This document shows positions 17,096 through 25,223 of a stretch of DNA of 64,000 bases, one piece after another (the first letter of the stretch is position 1; the number at the start of each line of letters is the position of its first letter). Origin of the DNA: Prevotella sp. (GTDB lineage Bacteria; Bacteroidota; Bacteroidia; Bacteroidales; Bacteroidaceae). Position numbers and translations under genes: made by a program. A model generated the notes under the pieces. That model made no database searches, had not been told where the DNA came from, and saw only the letters and a list, made by a program, of their open reading frames with translations. The stretch is taken from NCBI GenBank assembly GCA_017474925.1, contig JAFVGN010000060.1:1-64000 (forward strand), written 5' to 3'.

Positions 17096-18433
17096 TTAGA
17101 CGATGCCCTGTGCCATCATGGCGTTGGCAACCTTCATGAAGCCGGCCACATTGGCTCCCTTGACATAGTCGATGTAGCCATCCGGCTGTTTGCCATACTT
17201 GACACACTGTTCGTGGATGCTTGCCATGATCTGGTGCAGCTTCTGGTCTACTTCGGCCTCACTCCATCCTAAGCGCATCGAGTTCTGGGTCATCTCCAGG
17301 CCACTGGTGGCCACTCCGCCTGCATTTACTGCCTTGCCGGGAGCAAACAGCTGGCGGGCGGCAATGAACTTCTCGGCAGCCTCTGCCGTGCATCCCATGT
17401 TCGACACTTCTGCCACACACAGCGGCTTGTTGCTCAATATGCTGTCGGCATCAGCACCGTTCAGCTCGTTCTGCGTAGCACAAGGCAGATAGATGTCGGC
17501 CTTCTGCTCCCACGGCTTCTTGTCGGCAAAGAACTGTGCACCGTCGAAATCCTCCGCATAGGGCGAGCAGATGTCATTGCCCGAGGCACGCAGCTCCAGC
17601 AGATAGTCTATCTTCTCGTCGTCCAGACCTGCCGGGTCGTAGATGTAGCCGTCTGGGCCGCTGATGGTGATGACTTTTGCTCCCAGCTCCGTAGCTTTCT
17701 TGGCGGCACCCCAGGCCACATTGCCGAAACCGCTCATCGCAATGGTCTTTCCCTTGATGTCAAGACCGTGGGTCTGCAGCATCTGGTTGACAAAGTATAA
17801 AGCGCCGTAGCCCGTGGCTTCGGGACGTATCTTCGAACCGCCCCATTCGATACCCTTGCCTGTCAGGACCCCTTGGAACTGGTGCGTCAGCTTCTTGTAC
17901 TGACCATATAGGTAGCCGATTTCACGCGCACCGACACCGATGTCGCCCGCAGGGACGTCCTCGTCAGGGCCGATGTGACGATACAGCTCGTTCATAAAAG
18001 CCTGACAGAACCGCATCACTTCATTGTCAGAGCGCCCGCGGATGCTGAAGTCGGCACCGCCCTTGCCGCCACCCATAGGCAGTGTCGTCAGCGAGTTCTT
18101 GAATGTCTGTTCGAATCCCAGGAACTTCAGAATGCTGAGATTCACGGACGGGTGGAAGCGTAAACCGCCTTTATAGGGACCTATGGCACTGTTGAACTGT
18201 ACACGATATCCCAGGTTGACGTGTACCTCGCCCTTGTCGTCTACCCAGGGCACACGGAACGTAATGATACGCTCTGGCTCTACAATGCGCTCAATGAGCT
18301 TGGCTTTCTCGAATTCGGGGTGCTGGTTGTACACGTCCTCAATCGAGATTAACACTTCACGTACTGCTTGCAGGTATTCCAATTCTCCCGGATGCTTGTG
18401 CTCCAGGTCCTGCATAATCTTTTCTACATTCAT
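17096..18433 (-). CDS. gdhA: Glutamate dehydrogenase, NADP-type hexameric
   Basis: This is a 445-residue enzyme interconverting glutamate and 2-oxoglutarate plus ammonia, the main ammonium assimilation route in Prevotella-type gut bacteria. The catalytic Lys lies in LPMGGGKGGADF (about residues 120-131) and the Rossmann motif is GFGNVAWGAAKKATELGAKV. Length and the start (MNVEKIMQDLEHKHPGELEYLQAV) match the small hexameric class. The gene has its own promoter, whose -7 box overlaps the end of the terminator of the upstream transporter gene. Confidence 0.97.
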   Translation of the reverse strand: MNVEKIMQDLEHKHPGELEYLQAVREVLISIEDVYNQHPEFEKAKLIERIVEPERIITFRVPWVDDKGEVHVNLGYRVQFNSAIGPYKGGLRFHPSVNLSILKFLGFEQTFKNSLTTLPMGGGKGGADFSIRGRSDNEVMRFCQAFMNELYRHIGPDEDVPAGDIGVGAREIGYLYGQYKKLTHQFQGVLTGKGIEWGGSKIRPEATGYGALYFVNQMLQTHGLDIKGKTIAMSGFGNVAWGAAKKATELGAKVITISGPDGYIYDPAGLDDEKIDYLLELRASGNDICSPYAEDFDGAQFFADKKPWEQKADIYLPCATQNELNGADADSILSNKPLCVAEVSNMGCTAEAAEKFIAARQLFAPGKAVNAGGVATSGLEMTQNSMRLGWSEAEVDQKLHQIMASIHEQCVKYGKQPDGYIDYVKGANVAGFMKVANAMMAQGIV

Positions 18434-18490
18434 AGTAATATTAAGATATTAAGTTAATAGATAAAATGTCATTATGTTAGTATTACAACG

Positions 18491-18531
18491 CAAAAATAGG
18501 GAATTTCCTTTAAATGACAAAGGAAATTCCC
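18491..18531 (-). promoter_or_regulatory. gdhA promoter merged with a 13-bp perfect inverted repeat
   Basis: On the minus strand the -7 box TATTTTTG occupies 18498-18491 and a TTG occupies 18520-18518, 19 bases apart. GGGAATTTCCTTT at 18499-18511 is exactly complementary to 18519-18531, around a 7-base loop. Read on the minus strand, the stem followed by TATTTTT is a good intrinsic terminator for the DASS transporter gene that ends at 18573. The same bases therefore look like terminator and promoter at once, and the stem covers the -33 to -7 spacer. Confidence 0.7.
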
Positions 18532-18572
18532 GAATATTTTCCGTAAAAAGTTACGGTTTGTTAAATATGGGC

Positions 18573-20078
18573 CTAAAAAACGTGCATGGTGCCCAACAGG
18601 TAGAGTAGGGCATAGCCCAGAACCATGCTCAGCACACCCATGATAAGTCCCATTTTCGACATGTCTTTCTGCTGCACCAGGTTGGTGGCGTACGCCAGTG
18701 CATTCGGTGGGGTGGAGATGGGCAGTACCATGGCTGTCGATGCTGCGATGGCCACGCCAATCAGTACTGTCGGTGTTCCGCCTATGGCATCCAACTTGTC
18801 ACCCATTGCCGCACAGACTACCGACAGGATAGGCATCAGCAGGGCTGCGGTGGCCGAGTTCGAGATGAAGTTCGACAGCAGATAGCAGATGAAGCCCGAC
18901 AGCAGCAGGATGAGCATGGGTGAGAAATCTCCGAACGGTATGCTCTTCACGGCATTGGCTGCCAGTCCAGAGGCATTCAGGCCATAGCCCAGTGCAAAAC
19001 CGCCTGCTACCATCCATATCACCGACCAGTTGATTTGTTCCAGGTCGCGCTTGTTGATAACGCCTGTCAGGGCAAATATCACGAAAGGTACCAGTGCCAC
19101 GGTGTACGAGTTGATACCAGTCACCGAGTCCAGCAACCACAGGGCTACCGTCAGGAAGAAGGTCACAATGACAATATAGGTGTGGGCGTCTTTCTTCATC
19201 TCACCTTCAATCTCCAGCTCTACGGTCTTCTGCGAGAAGGGGAAGATGGTCTTCAGCAACCACCAGCCGATAAGCAGCAGCACGACGACCAACGGTGTCA
19301 TGAACATCATCCATTCACCGAATCCCATGCCCATATTCAGCCCTTCCGGGTCGTTCAGGTATTTCAGCGCTATCGTGTTGGGAGGGGTGCCGATGGGTGT
19401 ACCCATACCGCCTAAGTTGGCTGCCAGGGGAATCGACAGCGCCATGGATATACGGCCCTTGCCCTCAGGGGGCAGCTGGCGGAAGACAGGGGTCAGGAAT
19501 GTCAGCATCATGGCCGCTGTGGCTGTGTTCGACACGAACATCGAGAACAGGCCGGTAATGAGGATGAATCCCAACAGCACATTGTCACTCTTGTTGCCGA
19601 AAGGCTTCAGCAACACCTTTGCCAGTTGGGCGTCCAGTCCCGTCTTGGTGGCGGCAATAGCCAGTATGAAACCGCCAATGAACAGCATGATGACAGGGTC
19701 GGCAAAGGTTGCCATCACCGATTTGTAGCTCAGCAGTTGGCCTACCTCTTCCGGGTCGCACATCCATTTGACGCCTGAGTCTGAGGCAAACAGCAGCAGC
19801 AGTCCGATAATGGTCACCGACGTGGCCCATGACGATACCACTTCCAGAATCCACATCAGCGTGGCAAAGACAAAAATGGCAATGATGCGCTGCTGCACTA
19901 CTGTCAGCCCGTCAATACCGAAAATCTCAGCTGGGGCATTCCACAACAATAGGGTGAAAATTGCTACGATAACGGCCTGAACGGTCTTCTTGAACCCTCC
20001 GCTGGGATGAAAGCGGCGGCCCATTCTCATTTGGTGGTAGGCTTCTACAAGCTCATACCCTTTGTAAATATGAAACAT
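18573..20078 (-). CDS. DASS family sodium/dicarboxylate symporter
   Basis: This is a 501-residue inner-membrane carrier with about 11-13 hydrophobic segments. The two divalent-anion:sodium symporter signatures are visible: VSNTATAAMML with NLGGMGTPIGTPPN, and SNFISNSATAALLMPI. Both provide the Ser-Asn-Thr/Ser sodium and carboxylate sites. The family imports succinate, malate or related acids; the substrate here cannot be read. The ATG at 20078 (MFHIYKGYEL) is chosen because a promoter -7 box lies at 20118-20111, inside the longer frame that would start at 20240. Confidence 0.88.
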   Translation of the reverse strand: MFHIYKGYELVEAYHQMRMGRRFHPSGGFKKTVQAVIVAIFTLLLWNAPAEIFGIDGLTVVQQRIIAIFVFATLMWILEVVSSWATSVTIIGLLLLFASDSGVKWMCDPEEVGQLLSYKSVMATFADPVIMLFIGGFILAIAATKTGLDAQLAKVLLKPFGNKSDNVLLGFILITGLFSMFVSNTATAAMMLTFLTPVFRQLPPEGKGRISMALSIPLAANLGGMGTPIGTPPNTIALKYLNDPEGLNMGMGFGEWMMFMTPLVVVLLLIGWWLLKTIFPFSQKTVELEIEGEMKKDAHTYIVIVTFFLTVALWLLDSVTGINSYTVALVPFVIFALTGVINKRDLEQINWSVIWMVAGGFALGYGLNASGLAANAVKSIPFGDFSPMLILLLSGFICYLLSNFISNSATAALLMPILSVVCAAMGDKLDAIGGTPTVLIGVAIAASTAMVLPISTPPNALAYATNLVQQKDMSKMGLIMGVLSMVLGYALLYLLGTMHVF

Positions 20079-20411
20079 CTTTCTATTGGTTAGGTTTGAA
20101 TAAGCGGTTGCAAAGGTAGTCATTTCCTTCGAACTACAGGGGCTTCTGCACCTGTTTTTTGACGCCCATGAATGCAAAAATGCCTGATAGTCATTTCTTG
20201 ACGATAACACTCTTCGCTCTTTGCAAAGTCGATGTTGCAAAATGCCTGCCTTCTCTTGTCACCTCATCCTGCATCGGCAAAAGACTTTTGTAGCGCTGAA
20301 ATTTTGCAGAGTGGGGAATAATTTGTACCTTTGCAGCCGACAGCGTGTCCTTGCTTCTCTCCTGGGAAGGGTCGGGCATGTTAAAAACAAGTAAAATCTG
20401 AAATACTAATT
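20079..20411. promoter_or_regulatory. Divergent intergenic region with two promoters
   Basis: The minus-strand -7 box (TACCTTTG at 20118-20111) faces the DASS gene. The plus-strand pair TTG at 20304-20306 and TACCTTTG at 20326-20333 (19 bases apart) faces the phosphoesterase gene. Between about 20135 and 20300 nothing recognisable was seen. Confidence 0.65.
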
Positions 20412-21899
20412 ATGATGAAGATGAATGGTAGAAAGATGATGAAGACAGCTCTGTTGTGGGCTGCTTTGCTTGTGGCTGCCGTGACGCAGGCACAGACCAA
20501 GATTGTAGTGCTCACCGATACCCATGTCATGGCACCCGAACTTTTAGTGAATGACGGATCGGCCTGGCAGCACTACCTGGAGTATGACCCCAAGTTGGAA
20601 GACTATAGTCAGCAGTTGTTCGACGCAATGATTGAACAGCTCAAGACGGAAACGAAGCCCGATATGGTGTTCATTACTGGCGACTTGACGAAGGACGGCG
20701 AACTGCTGAGCCATCAGTATGTGGTTAGTAAGCTGGAAGAACTGCGTCAGGCAGGCATAAAAGTACTCGTCGTTCCCGGCAATCATGACTATGGTACGGA
20801 CGGTGCTGTGTACTTTGATGGTTCGGAAACCTATCCGGCAACCACAGCCTCCCGGTCGGAGATAGAACAACTCTACAGCAACTTCGGCTTTGGCAGCGCA
20901 TTCGAGCGGGAACCCACCACGATGACCTATGCCTGCCAACCTTTTCCTGGCCTTACGGTCATTGGCATTGATTCCGGTGTTTATGGCGAGTTGTCGTCTA
21001 CGACGCTCAATTGGGTGTGTAACAAGGCTTCCGAGGCCTATGCTGCCACCGACAGGGTGATAGCCCTCATGCACCATGCGCTGATTCCCCACGTCACAGG
21101 CATCGATAAGATTCCCAGTCTGGAGGCCGCGGTGGTTGATCATGAGACCGTTCGTGACCGCCTGATTGCTGCTGGCGTGAGTATGGTGTTTACCGGACAC
21201 CTCCATATTGGCGACATTGCCAAGGACTACGCCCAGGACCCCTCGGTGCTGATTTACGATGTTGCCACAGGAGCTCTGGTGGACTATCCAAACTACTACC
21301 GTGAGGTGACCATCTCCGAGGACCTTCAGGAAATCCAGGTCAAGACCAATCAGATCCGTTCGATTCCCGGCAGCGACTTCTCCAACTCCATTGCCCGTAA
21401 TCGGCTGCAGGACGCCATACGCAACTTCCTTCGCCAATATACGGGCGAGGGCAATATCCTCACACGTAGAATCATCAATGAAGCCCTAAACCTCGCAGCC
21501 AATGCAGCGACCTATTTTGCCGAGGGCAATGAGGATCAGTCTTCGAATGCGGCTCAAGCGCTTACACGCCTCATCGAGCTTTTCAACCTTGCCTCGCAGT
21601 TCGTTGATTTGGACAGTCTGCTGGAAGAGGCAGGCCTGACCAAGGACGATATCACGACGATGATCCATAGCGCATTGGAGAACAAGACTTGCTATGGCAT
21701 GTATGGACACGAGAGCGTGACCGACGATCTGACACTGACCGTCCCCTTGAGGGGATTGCCCAGGCACGATACCGGCATTACCAGCATCCAGTCGTCCGAG
21801 GTTCCGACACCCTACTATTCCCTGCAGGGCGTCAAGGTCGACAAGCCTTCAGCTGGCGTCTATGTCAAGGACGGCCGTCTGGTCATCATCCGGCGCTGA
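20412..21899 (+). CDS. Secreted calcineurin-like metallophosphoesterase
   Basis: This 495-residue protein has a signal peptide (cleavage near AVTQAQ, residues ~25-30). The metallophosphoesterase domain has all five motif blocks: VLTDTHV, ITGDLTKDG, VPGNHDYG, LMHHALIPH and TGHLHIGD. These bind the di-metal centre. A helical region follows to about residue 440. The protein ends with YYSLQGVKVDKPSAGVYVKDGR, the short Prevotella-type C-terminal tail shared with three other proteins in the window. It is probably exported and acts on a phosphomono- or diester; the substrate is unknown. Confidence 0.88.
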   Translation: MMKMNGRKMMKTALLWAALLVAAVTQAQTKIVVLTDTHVMAPELLVNDGSAWQHYLEYDPKLEDYSQQLFDAMIEQLKTETKPDMVFITGDLTKDGELLSHQYVVSKLEELRQAGIKVLVVPGNHDYGTDGAVYFDGSETYPATTASRSEIEQLYSNFGFGSAFEREPTTMTYACQPFPGLTVIGIDSGVYGELSSTTLNWVCNKASEAYAATDRVIALMHHALIPHVTGIDKIPSLEAAVVDHETVRDRLIAAGVSMVFTGHLHIGDIAKDYAQDPSVLIYDVATGALVDYPNYYREVTISEDLQEIQVKTNQIRSIPGSDFSNSIARNRLQDAIRNFLRQYTGEGNILTRRIINEALNLAANAATYFAEGNEDQSSNAAQALTRLIELFNLASQFVDLDSLLEEAGLTKDDITTMIHSALENKTCYGMYGHESVTDDLTLTVPLRGLPRHDTGITSIQSSEVPTPYYSLQGVKVDKPSAGVYVKDGRLVIIRR

Positions 21900-21902
21900 T
21901 AT

Positions 21903-21916
21903 TTCTGCCGGCAGAA
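21903..21916. repeat. 14-bp perfect palindrome
   Basis: TTCTGCCGGCAGAA is fully self-complementary. It lies four bases after the stop of the phosphoesterase gene and just before a heptad array. It could be a protein-binding site; as a terminator it lacks a loop. Confidence 0.4.
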
Positions 21917-21917
21917 C

Positions 21918-21938
21918 ATTCCTCGTTCCTCATTCCTC
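21918..21938 (+). repeat. Heptad tandem repeat before the receiver/PEP-binding gene
   Basis: Three 7-base units (ATTCCTC, GTTCCTC, ATTCCTC) are followed by an A-run leading to the ATG at 21949. Unlike the other arrays this unit is C/T-rich. Confidence 0.75.
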
Positions 21939-21948
21939 GTAAAAAAAA

Positions 21949-24900
21949 ATGAGTACACCAGCAGCCAACATACCCAAGGAGTTCAATAACTTCTTCCTGA
22001 AGGATGTGTCGTTTGTCAACCTGATGACCAAGCGCATCTTCAACATCTTGATTGTGGCTAATCCCTACGATGCCTTCATGCTCGAGGACGACGGCCGTAT
22101 CGATGAAAAGCTCTTCGACGAGTATATGGAACTGGGGCTGCGCTATCCACCGACCTTTACCCAGGTGTCGACGACTGAGGAGGCTAACCGTGTCTTGGAA
22201 ACCACCGACATCGACCTGGTCATCTGTATGCCGGGTAATGCCGACAACGATGCCTTTGCCGTTGCCCGCGACGTCAAGATGATGGCTCCCCACATCCCTT
22301 GCGTGGTGCTGACGCCTTTCTCGCATGGCATCACCAAGCGTATTGAGCACGAGGACATGACTATTTTTGACTTTGTGTTCTGTTGGCTGGGCAATACCAA
22401 TCTCATCCTCTCCATCATCAAGCTGATTGAGGACCAGATGAACATCGAGCACGACATCAGCGAGGCTGGCGTGCAGATGATACTGTTGGTCGAGGACAAC
22501 ATCCGTTTCTATTCCAGCGTGCTGCCCAACTTGTATAACTATATTCTGGCACAGTCCAAGAATTTCTCTACCGAGGCGCTCAACCCGCATGCCGCTGCAC
22601 AGCGCAAGCGCGGCCGTCCCAAGGTGGTGCTGGCTACTACCTACGAGGAGGCTATTCATTGGTATGACTTGTACCACGACAACGTCCTGGGGGTTATCTC
22701 AGACACCCGTTTCCCGATGATGGGGAATAATGGCCGTCTGGCACACGTGGAAGAGGGCGACCCGGAGGCAGGTCTCAAGCTGTTGCGCGAAATCAGGAAG
22801 CGCGACGAATACGTGCCGCTCATCCTGCAGAGCTCGGAGATCGAGAACAAGGCCAAGGCCGAGGCTGAGGGTTTCCGCTTTGTTGACAAGAATTCCAAGA
22901 AGATGAACGTCGACTTGCGACGGCTCATCGAGGAACATATGGGCTTTGGCGATTTCGTGTTCCGTGACCCGACGACCCATGCCGAGATTGCCCGTGTATC
23001 GTCGTTGAAGGAGCTGCAGGACATCATCTTCAAGATTCCTAACGATTCCATGCTCTACCATATCTCGCGCAACAACATGAGCCGCTGGCTCTGTGCGCGG
23101 GCCATCTTCCCAGTCTCGGCATTCCTGAAGAATGTCACCTGGCATAAGTTGAAGGATGTCGATGCCCACCGCCAGATTATCTTCGATGCCATCGTGCAGT
23201 ACCGTCACATGAAGAACATTGGTGTCGTGGCCGTCTTCGACCGTCTCAAGTTCGACCGCTATGCCCACTTTGCACGCATCGGTGACGGCTCTTTGGGAGG
23301 CAAGGGACGCGGCCTCGCATTCCTCGACAACATCATCAAGCGCCATCCGGAACTTAACCGCTTCGACAATGCCACCGTGCAGATTCCCAAGACTGTCGTG
23401 CTCTGTACCGACTTCTTCGACGAGTTCATGGACAAGAACAATCTTTGGTCCGTTGCCCTCAGCGACATGCCTGACGAGGTCATTCTCCAGCATTTCATGC
23501 GGGCACAGCTGCCCGACTCGCTCATTGCCGACTTCTTCACCTTCTTCGATGCCGTCAAGGCACCCATTGCCGTGCGCTCTTCGTCGCTGCTCGAGGACTC
23601 TCACTACCAGCCTTTTGCCGGCATCTATTCCACCTATATGATTCCCTACCTGGAAGACAAGTACGAAATGCTGCGCATGCTGGCTTGTGCCATCAAGGGG
23701 GTCTATGCCTCGGTCTACTATCGTGACTCCAAGGCTTACATGACTGCTACCAGCAATGTCATCGACCAGGAGAAGATGGCTGTCATCCTGCAGGAGGTCG
23801 TTGGCCGCCAGTACGGCATGCGGTTCTATCCTACGTTCTCAGGCGTGCTGCGCTCGCTCAACTACTATCCCATTGGTGACGAGCAGGCCGAGGAGGGCAT
23901 TGCCTCACTGGCTCTCGGACTGGGCAAGTATATCGTCGATGGCGGACAGACGCTCCGCGTGTCGCCTTATCATCCGCGACAGGTGCTGCAGACTTCGGAG
24001 ATGGAAACGGCACTCAAGGAGACGCAGACGCGTTTCTATGCCCTCGACATGTCCCATATCGGTGGCGATTTCAAGGTTGACGACGGCTTCAACATCCTTA
24101 ACCTGCGGGTCAAGGAGGCCGACAAGGACCATTCGTTGAACGGCATTGCCTCCACCTACGACCCCAACGACCAGATTATCCGCGACGGCATCTATGAGGG
24201 TGGGCGCAAAGTCATTTCTTTCGCAGGCGTCCTGCAGTACGATGTCTTCCCGTTGCCCGAAATACTCCGTCTGGCGCAGAAATACGGCTCCGAGGAGATG
24301 CGTCGTCCCGTAGAGATAGAGTTTGCCTGTAATCTCAATACCCAGCAGTCCTCCTCCCAGAATGTCACGGGCGATTTCTATCTGCTTCAGATTCGTCCCA
24401 TTGTCGATTCCAAGCAGGTGCTTGACGAGGACCTGGCGGCCATTCCCGACTCACAGTGCCTGTTGCGTTCCAACAACTCGCTGGGACACGGCATCAGCGA
24501 GGATGTCTGCGACGTGGTCTATGTCAAGGCTGGCGACGACTTCACGGCGGCCAACAATCCCGCCATTGCCGACCAGATAGAACAGCTTAACCGCAAGTTC
24601 CTGGCTGCCGACAAGAACTATGTGCTCATCGGACCTGGACGCTGGGGAAGCAGCGACTACTGGCTGGGCATTCCCGTCAAGTGGCCGCATATCTCGGCTG
24701 CCAAGGTCATCGTCGAGGCCGGACTGAAAAACTATCATGTCGATCCGTCGCAGGGCACGCACTTCTTCCAGAACCTCACCTCTTTCGGTGTGGGCTATTT
24801 CACCGTCAACACCTATACAGGTGACGGCATCATGCAAACCGCCCTCCTTGACAGCATGCCTGCCGTCGAGGAGACCGACTTTGTGCGTCACGTCCGTTTC

Positions 24901-24963
24901 GACCGTCCGCTGAAAATCATGATGGACGGCAAGAAACAGCATGGTGTCGTACTGCTTCCGTGA
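21949..24963 (+). CDS. Double receiver-domain protein fused to a PEP/pyruvate-binding domain
   Basis: This 1004-residue protein has three parts. Residues ~28-165 look like a degenerate receiver (ILIVANPYDAF) without the phospho-acceptor Asp. Residues ~175-330 are a second receiver with all key residues: the acidic pair in LVEDN, Asp in GVISDTRFP, Ser in LILQSSE and Lys in FVDKN. Residues ~430-850 match the ATP-binding half of PEP synthase and pyruvate phosphate dikinase (GDGSLGGKGRGLAF; AVRSSSLLEDS). A C-terminal part (LIGPGRWGSSDYWLG) follows. The swivelling phospho-histidine domain and PEP-binding barrel are absent, so it cannot be a complete PEP synthase. It probably couples a signal to ATP-driven phosphotransfer; that is inference. 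Confidence 0.8.
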   Translation: MSTPAANIPKEFNNFFLKDVSFVNLMTKRIFNILIVANPYDAFMLEDDGRIDEKLFDEYMELGLRYPPTFTQVSTTEEANRVLETTDIDLVICMPGNADNDAFAVARDVKMMAPHIPCVVLTPFSHGITKRIEHEDMTIFDFVFCWLGNTNLILSIIKLIEDQMNIEHDISEAGVQMILLVEDNIRFYSSVLPNLYNYILAQSKNFSTEALNPHAAAQRKRGRPKVVLATTYEEAIHWYDLYHDNVLGVISDTRFPMMGNNGRLAHVEEGDPEAGLKLLREIRKRDEYVPLILQSSEIENKAKAEAEGFRFVDKNSKKMNVDLRRLIEEHMGFGDFVFRDPTTHAEIARVSSLKELQDIIFKIPNDSMLYHISRNNMSRWLCARAIFPVSAFLKNVTWHKLKDVDAHRQIIFDAIVQYRHMKNIGVVAVFDRLKFDRYAHFARIGDGSLGGKGRGLAFLDNIIKRHPELNRFDNATVQIPKTVVLCTDFFDEFMDKNNLWSVALSDMPDEVILQHFMRAQLPDSLIADFFTFFDAVKAPIAVRSSSLLEDSHYQPFAGIYSTYMIPYLEDKYEMLRMLACAIKGVYASVYYRDSKAYMTATSNVIDQEKMAVILQEVVGRQYGMRFYPTFSGVLRSLNYYPIGDEQAEEGIASLALGLGKYIVDGGQTLRVSPYHPRQVLQTSEMETALKETQTRFYALDMSHIGGDFKVDDGFNILNLRVKEADKDHSLNGIASTYDPNDQIIRDGIYEGGRKVISFAGVLQYDVFPLPEILRLAQKYGSEEMRRPVEIEFACNLNTQQSSSQNVTGDFYLLQIRPIVDSKQVLDEDLAAIPDSQCLLRSNNSLGHGISEDVCDVVYVKAGDDFTAANNPAIADQIEQLNRKFLAADKNYVLIGPGRWGSSDYWLGIPVKWPHISAAKVIVEAGLKNYHVDPSQGTHFFQNLTSFGVGYFTVNTYTGDGIMQTALLDSMPAVEETDFVRHVRFDRPLKIMMDGKKQHGVVLLP

Positions 24964-24981
24964 CATAAAACAAAATATCAG

Positions 24982-25017
24982 ATAAGGGCCGGGTATGATG
25001 CAATACTCGGCCCTTAT
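24982..25017 (+). terminator. Hairpin terminator after the receiver/PEP-binding gene
   Basis: ATAAGGGCCGGGTAT pairs with ATACTCGGCCCTTAT, one G-U pair, around a six-base loop. It begins 19 bases after the stop codon. A short TTTG follows. Confidence 0.8.
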
Positions 25018-25076
25018 TTGGCAATAAGGCTTGGTTATTGTAGGATAAGGGAGGGTTATTGAAAAATACTCCAAGA

Positions 25077-25118
25077 GTAATTTCAATTACTCCGAAAGTA
25101 ATTTTAATTATTCCGAAA
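25077..25118. repeat. Two tandem 21-base repeats upstream of the AAA ATPase
   Basis: The 21-base unit at 25077-25097 is repeated at 25098-25118 with two changes. Each unit contains GTAATTTxAATTAxTCCGAAA, itself partly palindromic around the AATT. They lie about 75 bases upstream of the promoter at 25168-25199, a place for an activator or repressor. Confidence 0.6.
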
Positions 25119-25167
25119 GAAATGGCAGCTTTTCCTAAAACTTTGTTATGCGATTTGCATTATTTAA

Positions 25168-25199
25168 TTTGCATAATTGCGATAATTGTTGTATCTTTG
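25168..25199 (+). promoter_or_regulatory. Promoter of the AAA ATPase gene
   Basis: TTTG at 25168-25171 and TATCTTTG at 25192-25199 are 20 bases apart, the Bacteroidetes -33/-7 arrangement. The start codon is 24 bases downstream. Confidence 0.7.
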
Positions 25200-25223
25200 C
25201 ACCAGATTTAGAAGGGAAAAAAG

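Noticed and set aside
20079-20240. 54-residue N-terminal extension of the DASS transporter
   Set aside because: The promoter -7 box at 20118-20111 lies inside it, and the residues are Cys/Arg/Ser-rich and unlike a transporter start.
22699-23604. Long minus-strand open frame within the receiver/PEP-binding gene
   Set aside because: The plus-strand frame has clear domains throughout; this is antisense shadow.
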